Made by a program: the position numbers and the translations under genes. A stretch of DNA of 64,000 nucleotides, taken from assembly GCA_002441445.1 (NCBI GenBank), contig DJWC01000126.1:1-64000 (forward strand). Direction: 5' to 3'. Origin of the DNA: Pusillimonas sp. UBA6240. Lineage in GTDB: Bacteria; Pseudomonadota; Gammaproteobacteria; Burkholderiales; Burkholderiaceae_B. This document shows, one piece after another, positions 27,428 to 37,052 of this stretch (the first letter of the stretch is position 1; each line of letters starts with the position of its first letter). The notes below the pieces were generated by a model. The model was not told the origin of the DNA. It saw only the letters and a program-made list of their open reading frames with translations, and searched no databases.

Positions 27428-30400
27428 ATGAAAGTCGATGATCTTCCCGCTCAACCCTCCGGCGACCCTTGCTTCATGCAAGGGCCGGAACGCGCCGTGC
27501 CGCTGACGGAGGCGCAGGAAGGGCTTTGGTATGCGCAGCGGCTGGATCCGCAAAACCCTATTTTCAATACCGGGCACTGCACGGAAATCCGCGATGAGCT
27601 GGATCTTGCGCGCTTCACGCAGGCGGTCAATCAGACGCTGCGCGAAGCCAACGCCCTGTCCTTGCGCTTCATCGACGACGAAGCAGGACCCAAGCAATAT
27701 ATCGACGCATCATCCATTCCAACTGTGGAAGTCGTCGACCTGGCCGCGAAGCCCGATGCCGCCGCGCTGGCCATGGACATCATGCGGAAGGATTTGCGCA
27801 CGCCCATCGACCCGGCCGGCGAGCCGCTGGCCAGGCACATGATCTTCGTCGCGGGCGAACGCCATTATTTCTGGTATCAACGGGTACACCATCTGGCCGC
27901 CGACGGCTACGGCATGGCGCTGATCGAGAATCGCGCCATGCAGCTGTATCAGGCGCTGATGGAACAAGGCGCCGGCGGCACACCCCTAACGCCCTTCGAG
28001 GAGGTCGTCAAAGAGGACCAGGCCTACAAGACGGGCGCCCGCCGCGCCGAGGATGCCGCGTTCTGGCACGACAGCCTGAAGCGCCTGGACGAAGCCGCAA
28101 GCCTGAGCAGCGGCCCGGCATTGACCGCGCACAGCATACTGCAGGCCCGCCGCAATCTCGACGACGCCCTGGTCGCGCAGATGCAGCGCCGGCAGGACGA
28201 GGCGCAATGCAGTTGGCCCGATATGCTGACCGGCCTGGTCACCGCCTATGTGCAGCGCCATACCGGCCAGGGCGCCACCGTGATCGGCGTGCCCTGGATG
28301 GGCCGCATGGGCAATGCCAGCGCGCGCAGCGTGGCCACCATCATGAATGTCGCACCCCTGAGCCTGGACATCGACCAGCGCCGGCCGCTGAACGACCTCT
28401 TCCGCCATTGCGCGAAACAGCTGCGGGCCGCCCGCAAGCACGGCCGCTACCGCAGCGAGCAGCTGCGCCGCGATCTCGGACTGCTGGGCGGGCTGCGGCG
28501 GTTGTACGGGCCGCTGGTCAACATCCTGCCCTTCGACGCCTCCTACCGGCAGGCCGGCCTGAATGCTCACCAGGAAGTACTGTGCGCCGGCCCGGTCGAG
28601 GACCTGAATTTCAATTTCAGGGCCCGGCCCGACGGGTCCGGGCTGCGACTGGAACTGGAAGCCAACCCCGACCTATACAGCCAGGCCGAACTCGAAACCC
28701 ACCTCGAGCGCGTGATCTGCTTCCTGGACGCGGCCCTGCGGGCGGAGTCGCTGCAAACGGTGCAAACCCTGGGTCCCGCTGAGTGGCATCATTGGGTTCA
28801 TACGGTGAACCAGACGGCGCATCCGGTCCCCGACACGACGCTGTGCGCGCTGATCGAGGCAAGCAGCGCCGCTCATGCCGATCGCGAGGCCTTGCGCTTT
28901 GGTGATCGGTCTCTAAGCTATCGCGAATTCGATGCCCTGGTCGACCGCGCGGCGGCGGCCTTGCATCGGGCCGGCGTGCGGACCGGTGATATCGTCGCCG
29001 TCGCCCTGCCCCGCAGCGATTTCATGGTCATGTGCCTGCATGCCATACTGAAAGCCGGGGCGGCTTATCTGCCCCTGGACATCGACCAGCCGGAAGAGCG
29101 CAGCTTGCGCGTACTGGCTTCCGCCCGGCCCGCCGCCGCCATCCGCGACGCCGCGGCGCCGGCGTGGCTGGCCAGCCATCCCGGTTCCCTGGACGTCGAT
29201 ACGCTATTCGAAGCGCGCGCCGCCGAGGAACCCAGCGGCTGCATCGCGCCCGATATAGCCGGGCCCGGCCAGGAGCGGCCCGACCACGAAAGGCCCGGCC
29301 CGGCGCCTGCGGACGCCGCCTATGTGCTGTATACCTCTGGCTCCACCGGCGAACCCAAAGGCGTGGTCGTCAGCCATCGCGCCATCGTCAACCGGCTGCT
29401 GTGGATGAAAACCCATTACGGCCTGACGCCGGACCAGCGCTTCCTGCAGAAAACGCCGTACACCTTCGACGTATCGGTGTGGGAACTTTTTTTACCCATG
29501 CTCTGCGGCGCTACGCTGGTGGTGGCCGAACCGGGCCTGCACCGCGACCCCCATGCCCTGGCCCGGTTGATACGCGAAGAGGGCGTAGGCGTCGTGCATT
29601 TCGTGCCTTCGATGCTGGCCGCTTTCCTGAACGAGCCCGGCAGCCTCGGGCTCAGGCTCGACCATGTCTATTGCAGCGGAGAGGCGCTGGGCGCCGGCCT
29701 GCGCGACCGCTTCCATGCCCGGATCGACGCCGAACTGCATAATCTATACGGCCCCACCGAGGCCGCCGTGGACGTCAGCTACTGGCGCGCCCATCGCGGC
29801 GACGGCTCCGATCCGGTGCCCATAGGTTTTCCGGTATGGAACACACAGCTTTACATACTCGACGAATACCGGCGGCCCGTCCCGCCCGGTGTGGCGGGCA
29901 CGCTCTACCTGGGCGGCAGGCAGCTCGCCGACGGCTATCTCGGCCGGCCCGATCTGACGGCCGAACGGTTCGTGGCGGATCCTTTCAGCCCGCGGGCGGA
30001 CGCCCGCATGTACGATACCGGCGATCTCGCCCGTTGGCGCGATGACGGCGCCGTGGTCTACCTGGGCCGCCTCGACCATCAGGTCAAGCTGCGCGGCCAG
30101 CGCATCGAGCTGGGCGAAATCGAAGCCGTCCTCGGCCGCCATCCGGCATGCCGCGACCTGGCCGTGATCGCGCGCAAGGACCAGCAGGACGAAACCCGTA
30201 TCGTCGCCTATATGGTGGCGCGGGAAGACCAGGCGCCCGGCCCGGATGCGGAAGACGTGCTCGCGTATGCGCGCCGCCATTTGCCCGAAGCCATGGTGCC
30301 GTCCGCCTTGGTGTGGCTGGACGAACTGCCCGTCAATGCCAACGGCAAGCTGGATCGCAAGGCCCTGCCCGCGCCGGCTTTCATGGCGGGTGGTGGGCGG

Positions 30401-31474
30401 CCCGCGCAGACCGCCAATGAACGCCTGGTCGCCGCCCAGTTCAAACAGGCGCTGGGCCTGGATGCCGAGCCCGGCGCCGACGACGACTTCTTCGCCCTGG
30501 GCGGCCATTCCTTGCTTGCCGCCCAGCTGGCATCCAGCCTGCGCCGCCTGTTTTCCGAGGACCTGACGCTGGGCGCCATATTCGAACATCCCACGGTGTC
30601 ACGGCTGGCCGCATATCTCGACACGGCGCAAGACCCCGGCCGGCCCGCTTTGGGCAGCGGATTCGGCCCCGTATTCACGCTCAAGCCCGACACGGGGCAA
30701 GGCCGGCCCGCCCTGTTCTGCATCCACCCGGCGGGCGGCCTGAGCTGGTGCTACGGCCTGCTGGCGCGGCGGCTGCCCACGCCCCGGCCCGTCTACGGCA
30801 TACAGTCGCCGTGGCTGAATCATGGCAATGCCGGCATCGACAGCCTGCGCGCGCTGGCCGAGCATTACGCGGATCAGATCCAGGCGCTGCAAGGCGATGG
30901 GCCCTACCATCTTCTGGGATGGTCGGTGGGCGGCATCATCGCGCACGAAGTGGCCTGCGCGCTGGCCGAACGCAAGGCCCGCGTCGGCGTGGTCTGCCTG
31001 CTGGACGCCTATCCCAGCGAAGCCTGGCGCGAACGTCCGGAACCGGCTCACGATGCCGCATATAAAGCCATATTGCACATCGCCGGCCACGACCCGGAAG
31101 CGCTGGACCCCGGAATGCTCAACCGCGCAGGGGTGATCGGCTTCCTGCGCCGCAGCGGGCACGCGCTGGGCCAGCTCACCGACCCCCAGCTCGATGGGAT
31201 ACTCGCCTCGGTGGAGCACAACAATGCCCTGGTGCGGCGGCATGAGCATCGCCATTACGGCGGCCCGTTGCTTTATTACCGCGCCGCCCTGGACCATCAG
31301 GGCGAAAACCTGCATCCGGACATGTGGCGCCCCTGGGCCGCAAGCATCGACGTGCACGACATCGCGTCCCTGCATGCCCATTTGACCGGCGAGCGGGCCA
31401 TCGCCCAGCTGCTGCCCACACTGGACGCTACTCTTGCCGGCGCCGACGCCACGGAACACCCATGCGGCTCGTAA
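27428..31474 (+). CDS. entF: Enterobactin-type NRPS, EntF-like (C-A-T-TE, serine-specific)
   Basis: This 1348-residue nonribosomal peptide synthetase has, in order: a condensation domain (VHHLAADGYGM about residue 157), an adenylation domain (VLYTSGSTGEPKGV about 640), a thiolation domain (DDFFALGGHSLLAAQL about 1025) and a thioesterase (GWSVGGIIAHEV about 1165). The binding-pocket positions read like EntF (FDVSVWE, VVHFVPSML, CSGEAL, LHNLYGPTEAAVDVS), matching the known serine code. The expected product is a cyclic DHB-serine trimer like enterobactin; the number of units released is inferred. The 3' end overlaps the exporter gene by 13 bases. Confidence 0.95.
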   Translation: MKVDDLPAQPSGDPCFMQGPERAVPLTEAQEGLWYAQRLDPQNPIFNTGHCTEIRDELDLARFTQAVNQTLREANALSLRFIDDEAGPKQYIDASSIPTVEVVDLAAKPDAAALAMDIMRKDLRTPIDPAGEPLARHMIFVAGERHYFWYQRVHHLAADGYGMALIENRAMQLYQALMEQGAGGTPLTPFEEVVKEDQAYKTGARRAEDAAFWHDSLKRLDEAASLSSGPALTAHSILQARRNLDDALVAQMQRRQDEAQCSWPDMLTGLVTAYVQRHTGQGATVIGVPWMGRMGNASARSVATIMNVAPLSLDIDQRRPLNDLFRHCAKQLRAARKHGRYRSEQLRRDLGLLGGLRRLYGPLVNILPFDASYRQAGLNAHQEVLCAGPVEDLNFNFRARPDGSGLRLELEANPDLYSQAELETHLERVICFLDAALRAESLQTVQTLGPAEWHHWVHTVNQTAHPVPDTTLCALIEASSAAHADREALRFGDRSLSYREFDALVDRAAAALHRAGVRTGDIVAVALPRSDFMVMCLHAILKAGAAYLPLDIDQPEERSLRVLASARPAAAIRDAAAPAWLASHPGSLDVDTLFEARAAEEPSGCIAPDIAGPGQERPDHERPGPAPADAAYVLYTSGSTGEPKGVVVSHRAIVNRLLWMKTHYGLTPDQRFLQKTPYTFDVSVWELFLPMLCGATLVVAEPGLHRDPHALARLIREEGVGVVHFVPSMLAAFLNEPGSLGLRLDHVYCSGEALGAGLRDRFHARIDAELHNLYGPTEAAVDVSYWRAHRGDGSDPVPIGFPVWNTQLYILDEYRRPVPPGVAGTLYLGGRQLADGYLGRPDLTAERFVADPFSPRADARMYDTGDLARWRDDGAVVYLGRLDHQVKLRGQRIELGEIEAVLGRHPACRDLAVIARKDQQDETRIVAYMVAREDQAPGPDAEDVLAYARRHLPEAMVPSALVWLDELPVNANGKLDRKALPAPAFMAGGGRPAQTANERLVAAQFKQALGLDAEPGADDDFFALGGHSLLAAQLASSLRRLFSEDLTLGAIFEHPTVSRLAAYLDTAQDPGRPALGSGFGPVFTLKPDTGQGRPALFCIHPAGGLSWCYGLLARRLPTPRPVYGIQSPWLNHGNAGIDSLRALAEHYADQIQALQGDGPYHLLGWSVGGIIAHEVACALAERKARVGVVCLLDAYPSEAWRERPEPAHDAAYKAILHIAGHDPEALDPGMLNRAGVIGFLRRSGHALGQLTDPQLDGILASVEHNNALVRRHEHRHYGGPLLYYRAALDHQGENLHPDMWRPWAASIDVHDIASLHAHLTGERAIAQLLPTLDATLAGADATEHPCGS

Positions 31475-32709
31475 ATCTGCTCATCGACATCACCCCTCTG
31501 CGCGAGAGCAGGGCCTTCCGCTACGCTTACGCGGCGAGGACGGCGACCGTGCTGGTGACGGGCATGCTGCTGGTCGCCGCCAGCATACAGCTTTACGACC
31601 TGACCGCCTCCAGCGTGGCGGTGGCCGCCCTGAATGTCTCGATGGCGGTGCCCATGGGCGCGGCCCTGATCATCGGCGGCGTGCTGTCCGACCGATACGA
31701 TCGGCGCAGCCTGATGCTCTGGTCGCGCAGCGTCTATGTGGCCAGCACGCTGCTGTTCCTGCTCAATGCGCTGCTGCCCCAGCCCATGGCCTGGCCCATC
31801 TATGCCGCCGCCATCATAGGCGGAGCGGCCAGCGGCATCAGCGTGCCGGCGATGATATCGGCCACCCCCGCGCTGGTGGGACGGCAGCACTTGGCCGCCG
31901 CGGCCGCGCTGTCGGGCCTGTCCATGCAGATCGGCGGCGTCGTCGGCCCTCTGCTGGCGGGCGCGTTGATCGCCGGCGCGGGACTGGTGTTCTGCTACGC
32001 CATCGTGCTGGCCGGCGTCGTCGCCACCCCTTTGTTGCTGCGCGCTTTGCCGCCGCTGCCGCCCTTGGCCCCGGCGGGCGGCGCGCCCTCGAAACAAGGT
32101 ATGTTCCATTCCTTCATCGAAGGCTTCAAGTACATGCTGGCCACGCCGCTGCTGCGGGGCCTGCTGCTCATCGATCTGGCGGCGGTCGTGTTCGCCACGC
32201 CGCTGGCGCTGCTTCCCGAGTGGGGCGATGTCGTGCTCGGCCTGGGCGCGGAAGCCACCGGCGCCCTGTATTCCGCTCCGGCGGCCGGCGCGGTGCTTGC
32301 CGCCGTCGGCAGCGGTTGGACCCGATCGCAGCAAAGGCCGGGGCGCATCGTCATCGGCGCCGTGCTGGTCTGGGGCCTGTCCATCGTGCTGCTGTCGGCC
32401 TCCACCACGCTTTATGCCTCGTTCCTGGCGCTGGCCTTCATGGGCGCCGCCGACACCATTTCCAAGATGATGCGCATGGCGCTGGTCCAGAAGCACACGC
32501 CCGACCACTTGCTAGGACGCATGTCCAGCCTGTGGATGACCCAGTCTTCTCTGGGCACGGCGGCAGGCAATATGCAGATGGGGCTGGTGTCCCGCTGGTT
32601 CAGCCCTTCCGTGGCGCTATTGATCGGCGGTTCGGCCTGCTTCCTGGTTGGCGGAGCTTATGCGCTGACCTCCAATTCGCTGAAGCGGATAGAAGGAGGC
32701 CGCAAATAA
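31462..32709 (+). CDS. MFS siderophore exporter, EntS-like
   Basis: This 415-residue major-facilitator protein has about twelve hydrophobic helices. The ATG at 31462, inside the end of the NRPS gene, gives the start RLVNLLIDITPLRESRAFRYAYAART, which is typical of EntS-type exporters. The MFS loop motif appears as GVLSDRYDRRSLMLWSR. Its position between the NRPS and other siderophore genes supports export of the finished siderophore to the periplasm. It begins at an overlap, so it is translationally coupled. Confidence 0.9.
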   Translation: MRLVNLLIDITPLRESRAFRYAYAARTATVLVTGMLLVAASIQLYDLTASSVAVAALNVSMAVPMGAALIIGGVLSDRYDRRSLMLWSRSVYVASTLLFLLNALLPQPMAWPIYAAAIIGGAASGISVPAMISATPALVGRQHLAAAAALSGLSMQIGGVVGPLLAGALIAGAGLVFCYAIVLAGVVATPLLLRALPPLPPLAPAGGAPSKQGMFHSFIEGFKYMLATPLLRGLLLIDLAAVVFATPLALLPEWGDVVLGLGAEATGALYSAPAAGAVLAAVGSGWTRSQQRPGRIVIGAVLVWGLSIVLLSASTTLYASFLALAFMGAADTISKMMRMALVQKHTPDHLLGRMSSLWMTQSSLGTAAGNMQMGLVSRWFSPSVALLIGGSACFLVGGAYALTSNSLKRIEGGRK

Positions 32710-32831
32710 TGGCCTCAGCTTTCTTTCAGTCCGGTTCCTGTACAAAGGGCATATGCCCGCGCACCCGTAAGCACCCTGTTTAAGCTCTTTTCCAGACCAT
32801 CCGTTCGGTCTATTCATCTGAAGGAAGATCA

Positions 32832-34235
32832 ATGCAATCCAATCTTATTTGCATTCGCCATTACAAGAAGGCCGTCCTGAAGCGCACGGCGCTCGCGCTG
32901 GCCGCCATGGCCCTGTCCGCCGGCGTCGCGCATGCCGACGCCATATTCGATCAGCCCGACGCCAGCTTCCGCGGCATGGTCTCCAGCACGAATGTCGTCA
33001 AGCCGGGCGACGAAGCCGTGGTCCGCGGCCGCGGCTTCAAGCCGGGTCAGGAAATACAATTGCTGCGCAACGGCCAGAACATCGCCAAAGACAAGGTGGT
33101 GACCGCCGACAGCGAGGGCAATTTCAGCACCACCATCGCCGTGCCGAAAACGGCCGCCGTCGGCCTGCATCCGGTCGTGGTGCAGGTAGCCAAACCCTCC
33201 GCCGCCAGCATCTTCGAGCTCAAGGTGTCGCCCGATATCAAATTCAGCGGCGCGGACAAATTCAACATCACCGCCGAGCACCTGAAGCCCGGCCTGTACC
33301 AAAGCGCCTACAGCGACGCCGCCAACGCCCTGTTTGTCACATCGTCGGTGGGCCGTCCGCCCGTCAAGGAATCGGCGCTGATGAAGGTCAACCCCGACAC
33401 GCTCAAGATCGAAGCCAGCATTACGCCGGCGGCCGACAAAACAAGCGACAGAGGCGAGGTCATGGCCGTCTATGGCGTGGCTGTCGATGACGAGGCCGGC
33501 ACGGTATGGGTGACCAACACGCGCGGCAACACTGTCGCTGTCTACAAGCAGTCGGACCTGTCGCTGATCAAGCAGTTTCCCAATGGCACCGTCCCGCATG
33601 CCCGCGATGTGGTCGTCGACGGCAAGAAGCATCGGGCCTATGTATCGGCGACCGGCACGAATGAAATCATCGTCATCGATACGCAAAAGCTCGAACCGGT
33701 GGGCGCCATCGCCATCAAGTCCAAATCGCGCGGCCAGACCGCTAGCCCCATGAGCCTGGCCCTGGACGCCCAGAATGGCAAGCTTTATACCGTAAGCCGT
33801 ACCACCAACGAGGCCGTCGTCATCGACCTGGCCAAGCAGGAGGTCGAACAGGTCTATCCCCTGGAAGGAACCAAAGGCGCCAGCGGCGTGGCCGTCGCCC
33901 CTGAAGCCAATGTCCTTTTCGTCGCTTCGCAAGGCAGCGACGATGTGCAGTTGGTCGACTTGAAAGATGGCAAGGTCCTGCACGATGTCAGCGTCGGCGC
34001 CGGTCCGCTGAACCTGGCATGGGACCCGAAAAACAAAGTGGCCTATGCCGTGAGCCGCGGCAGCGATTCCATCGCCGTCATCGATCTTAACGGCAAGCTG
34101 GTGGCCAATCTCGAAGGCGGCAGCTTCCCCAACCATTTGTCGACTGACGGTAAAGGCACTGTATATGCCATCAACAAGGCGCGCGGCAAAGACGATAAAA
34201 CCGGCGACCGCATCAGCAGGATCACGCTGAAATAA
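32832..34235 (+). CDS. Secreted YncE-like beta-propeller protein
   Basis: This 467-residue exported protein has a signal peptide (LKRTALALAAMALSAGVAHA; cleavage near residue 36), an Ig-like segment (VVKPGDEAVVRGRGFKPGQEIQLLRNG) and a seven-bladed-type propeller of YVTN/YncE repeats (VWVTNTRGNTVAVYK, AYVSATGTNEIIVIDT, LYTVSRTTNEAVVIDL, LFVASQGSDDVQLVDL, AYAVSRGSDSIAVIDL). E. coli yncE is known to be iron- and Fur-regulated with an unclear role. Here a relative sits inside the siderophore operon, which supports an iron-related task in the periplasm. A purine-rich GAAGGAAGA precedes the ATG. Confidence 0.85.
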   Translation: MQSNLICIRHYKKAVLKRTALALAAMALSAGVAHADAIFDQPDASFRGMVSSTNVVKPGDEAVVRGRGFKPGQEIQLLRNGQNIAKDKVVTADSEGNFSTTIAVPKTAAVGLHPVVVQVAKPSAASIFELKVSPDIKFSGADKFNITAEHLKPGLYQSAYSDAANALFVTSSVGRPPVKESALMKVNPDTLKIEASITPAADKTSDRGEVMAVYGVAVDDEAGTVWVTNTRGNTVAVYKQSDLSLIKQFPNGTVPHARDVVVDGKKHRAYVSATGTNEIIVIDTQKLEPVGAIAIKSKSRGQTASPMSLALDAQNGKLYTVSRTTNEAVVIDLAKQEVEQVYPLEGTKGASGVAVAPEANVLFVASQGSDDVQLVDLKDGKVLHDVSVGAGPLNLAWDPKNKVAYAVSRGSDSIAVIDLNGKLVANLEGGSFPNHLSTDGKGTVYAINKARGKDDKTGDRISRITLK

Positions 34236-34244
34236 AGCCGACAT

Positions 34245-34271
34245 GCCCGGCCGGCAAGGTTCCGGCCGGGC
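34245..34271 (+). terminator. GC hairpin between yncE-like and isochorismatase genes
   Basis: GCCCGGCCGG at 34245-34254 pairs perfectly with CCGGCCGGGC at 34262-34271 around a seven-base loop. No T-run follows, so it may weaken rather than stop transcription, or stabilise the upstream message. Confidence 0.4.
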
Positions 34272-34302
34272 CATCATGCACCATCACGAAGAGGAATAGC
34301 AC

Positions 34303-34956
34303 TTGAGCATCCCCGCTATCGCCGCTTACCCCATGCCTCGGATGGAGCCCGAGAATCGGGTCGCCTGGAAAGCGCATGCCAGCCGGGCGGTACTGCTTAT
34401 ACACGACATGCAGTACTATTTCCTGAAAAAATTCGACGTGAGCGCCGAGCCGGTGCCGACGCTGATCAGGCATATAAGCCAGCTGCGCGAGCTGTGCCAT
34501 GCGCGCGGTATACCCGTCGTATATACCGCCCAGCCTTCCGACCAGCCCCCGGACGACCGGGCTTTGCTGACCGATTTCTGGGGGCCGGGCCTGAGCGATC
34601 CGCACAATGCGGATCAGGAGGCGATCATCGCAGAGCTTGCTCCGGCGCCGCAAGACCTCATTCAGACCAAATGGCGCTATAGCGCGTTTTACCGGTCCGA
34701 CCTCAAGAAGATCATGCAGGATCAGGGCCGCGACCAGTTGATCATCTGCGGCATTTATTCCCACATAGGCTGCATGACGACGGCGCTGGACGCCTTCATG
34801 AACGACATTCAGCCGTTTTTCGTCAGCGACGCCACCGCTGATTTTTCCGCCGAAGAACACGCGATGGCCATCAAATATGTGTCCCAGCGCTGCGGCGTTT
34901 CCGTCACCACCAGCCAGTTGCAGCGCTGGCTGTCCGATCATGGGGATCAGGCATGA
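34303..34956 (+). CDS. entB: Isochorismatase (EntB N-terminal domain only)
   Basis: This 217-residue isochorismatase hydrolyses isochorismate to 2,3-dihydro-2,3-dihydroxybenzoate. The start is a TTG preceded by GAGGAA. The sequence follows EntB closely: catalytic Asp in [36 protein letters not shown], the lysine in [11 protein letters not shown], and the Cys block [17 protein letters not shown]. It ends before the position of the carrier domain present in EntB, and that domain is encoded separately at 27104. The stop overlaps the entA start by four bases. Confidence 0.94.
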   Translation: MSIPAIAAYPMPRMEPENRVAWKAHASRAVLLIHDMQYYFLKKFDVSAEPVPTLIRHISQLRELCHARGIPVVYTAQPSDQPPDDRALLTDFWGPGLSDPHNADQEAIIAELAPAPQDLIQTKWRYSAFYRSDLKKIMQDQGRDQLIICGIYSHIGCMTTALDAFMNDIQPFFVSDATADFSAEEHAMAIKYVSQRCGVSVTTSQLQRWLSDHGDQA

Positions 34957-35738
34957 ACGCCGCGGAGTCGAACGAGTTTTTCCAACAATGCGCCATCGTC
35001 AGCGGAGCCGGCCGCGGCATCGGCGCGGCCATCGCCCGCCAGTTGCTCGAACGTGGCGCGCACGTGGTCGCCCTGGATCTGGACATAGCCCCGCTGCGGG
35101 CTTTGCACGGCCGGTACCCGCAGCAGCTGCATGCGATACAGGCGGATGTTTCCGATTTCGATGCGGTGGCGGCGGCGATCGCTGAAGGAACGGGAAAGTT
35201 CGGGCCTGCCGACAAGCTCGTCTGCGCCGCCGGCATACTGCAAATGGGCGCCGCCACGGAACTGGAGCCCGCGCAATGGGCGCGCGCCTTCGCCGTCAAT
35301 GCCACAGGGGTATTCAACCTGTGCCACGTCGTCGCCAAACAGATGCTGGAACGCCGCAAAGGCGCCATCGTTAACATCAGTTCGAACGCCGCGACGACGC
35401 CGCGCATGAACATGGGCGCCTACGCCGCGTCCAAGGCCGCCGTCACCCAATTCAGCCGTTGCCTGGGGCTGGAACTCGCCCATGCGGGCATACGCGTGAA
35501 TATCGTATCGCCCGGTTCCACCGACACCCCCATGCAGCAGGCCATGTGGGCGGCGGGCAGTTCCGCCCAGACCGTCATCAATGGTTCGGCCGGGCACTAT
35601 CGCCTGGGCATACCGCTGAAAAAAATCGCGACGCCCGACGAAATCGCCGATGCGGCGCTATTCCTCTTGTCCGATCGCGCCAGCCATATCACCTTGCATG
35701 ATCTGCGGGTGGATGGCGGCGCAACGCTGGATCAGTAG
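34953..35738 (+). CDS. entA: 2,3-dihydro-2,3-dihydroxybenzoate dehydrogenase, EntA-like
   Basis: This 261-residue short-chain dehydrogenase oxidises 2,3-dihydro-DHB to 2,3-dihydroxybenzoate with NAD. It shows the Rossmann motif SGAGRGIG, VCAAGIL, the catalytic serine in NISSNAATTPR, and AYAASKAAVTQFSRCLGLELAHAGIRVNIVSPGSTDTPMQ, which matches EntA wording. It is coupled to entB by a four-base overlap and is the last gene of the siderophore operon. A convergent gene begins 22 bases after its stop. Confidence 0.94.
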   Translation: MNAAESNEFFQQCAIVSGAGRGIGAAIARQLLERGAHVVALDLDIAPLRALHGRYPQQLHAIQADVSDFDAVAAAIAEGTGKFGPADKLVCAAGILQMGAATELEPAQWARAFAVNATGVFNLCHVVAKQMLERRKGAIVNISSNAATTPRMNMGAYAASKAAVTQFSRCLGLELAHAGIRVNIVSPGSTDTPMQQAMWAAGSSAQTVINGSAGHYRLGIPLKKIATPDEIADAALFLLSDRASHITLHDLRVDGGATLDQ

Positions 35739-35759
35739 GCGGCGCTGCGGACTGGCCGC

Positions 35760-37052
35760 TCAACCGCTGCGAGCGGGGGCCACGCGCCAGACGGTGTTGG
35801 ATAGGTCGTCCGCAACGATGAGCGCGCCGCGCGGATCCACGCTTACCCCGACGGGCCGGCCGCGCGTGGTGCCGTCGCTATCGCGGAAGCCGGAGACGAA
35901 ATCCACCGGCGGGCCGGCGGGCCGTCCGTCGCGGAACGGCACGAAAACCACCTTGTAGCCAACAGGATTGGCGCGGTTCCAGCTGCCATGCTCGCCGACG
36001 AAAACGCCGTCGGCGAATTGGGAGCCCATCGCCTCATTTGAAAAAGTCACGCCCAGCGCCGCCACATGCGAGCCGAGGGCGTAATCGGGCGCGATCGCCG
36101 AGGCGACCTTCTCAAGGTTCTGCGGCCGCACACGGTCGTCCACGTGCTGCCCCCAGTAGCTGTACGGCCAGCCATAGAACCGCCCTTCCTGCACGGCGGT
36201 AAGATAGTCGGGAACCAGGTTGGGGCCGATTTCGTCGCGCTCATTCACGACCGCCCACAACTGGCCCGTGCCGGGCTGGATGGCAAGCGCGGTGGGGTTG
36301 CGCAAGCCTGTGGCATAAGGCTTGTGCGCGCCGCTGCGGGCATCCACCTGCCATACCATGGCCCGATCGACTTCCGCCGCCATGCCGCGCTCGGTGATGT
36401 TGCTGTTGGAGCCGATGCCCACATATAGAGTCTGCCCGTCCGCGCTGGCGGCCAGGGACTTGGTCCAGTGGTGGTTGATCGCCGATGGCAGGTCGGTGAT
36501 TTTTGTCGGCCCCCCGCTGGCCTTGGTCTGCCCTTCCTGGTAGTCGAATCGCAGCAACGCGTCCTGATTCGCCACGTAAAGGCTGCCGTCGACCAGCGCC
36601 AGTCCGTAAGGCGCATTGAGATTATCGGCGAAGACGGTCGACAATTCGTAGGCGCCGTCGCCATCGGCATCGCGCAAAAGCGTAAGGCGATTGCCGCCCT
36701 TCACCGGACTGGTGCCCTTGGATTTGATATAACCGGCGATCACGTCCTTGGGCTTGAGGGCCGGCGCGCCGCCTCCCCTGCCCTCGGCCACCAGGATGTC
36801 GCCATTGGGCAGCACCAGCGTCTGGCGCGGAATTTTCAAATCCGTGGCGATTGCGCTGATCGTATAGCCCTCGGGGACTGTGGGCAGCTTGTCGCCCCAT
36901 TCCGCGGGCTTGGCAATCACCATGTCGGGCAGCAGGCCGCGCCGCGGCTTGGGAAGTTCGGGCGCTGCGCCATACTGCGCGGGTTGCGTGTCGCCGCCGC
37001 AGGCCGCCAGCAATGCCGAAAGCGCGACGGCCATGAACAGGCCGGGTTTCAT
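35760..37052 (-). CDS. PQQ-dependent sugar dehydrogenase-like lipoprotein (sorbosone dehydrogenase family)
   Basis: This 430-residue exported beta-propeller of the glucose/sorbosone dehydrogenase family has a lipobox (LSALLAACGG), so it is a probable outer-membrane or periplasmic lipoprotein. The family blocks are TLVLPNGDILVAEGRGGG, LNAPYGLALVDGSLYVAN, YATGLRNPTALAIQPGTGQLWAVVNERDEIG, YGWPYSYWGQHVD and FVGEHGSWNR. The ATG at 37052 follows GGAGGGATGAA; the frame is open upstream but that part is Arg-rich noise. It starts in an ATGA overlap with the DUF2231-like gene. Substrate is unknown. Confidence 0.87.
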   Translation of the reverse strand: MKPGLFMAVALSALLAACGGDTQPAQYGAAPELPKPRRGLLPDMVIAKPAEWGDKLPTVPEGYTISAIATDLKIPRQTLVLPNGDILVAEGRGGGAPALKPKDVIAGYIKSKGTSPVKGGNRLTLLRDADGDGAYELSTVFADNLNAPYGLALVDGSLYVANQDALLRFDYQEGQTKASGGPTKITDLPSAINHHWTKSLAASADGQTLYVGIGSNSNITERGMAAEVDRAMVWQVDARSGAHKPYATGLRNPTALAIQPGTGQLWAVVNERDEIGPNLVPDYLTAVQEGRFYGWPYSYWGQHVDDRVRPQNLEKVASAIAPDYALGSHVAALGVTFSNEAMGSQFADGVFVGEHGSWNRANPVGYKVVFVPFRDGRPAGPPVDFVSGFRDSDGTTRGRPVGVSVDPRGALIVADDLSNTVWRVAPARSG

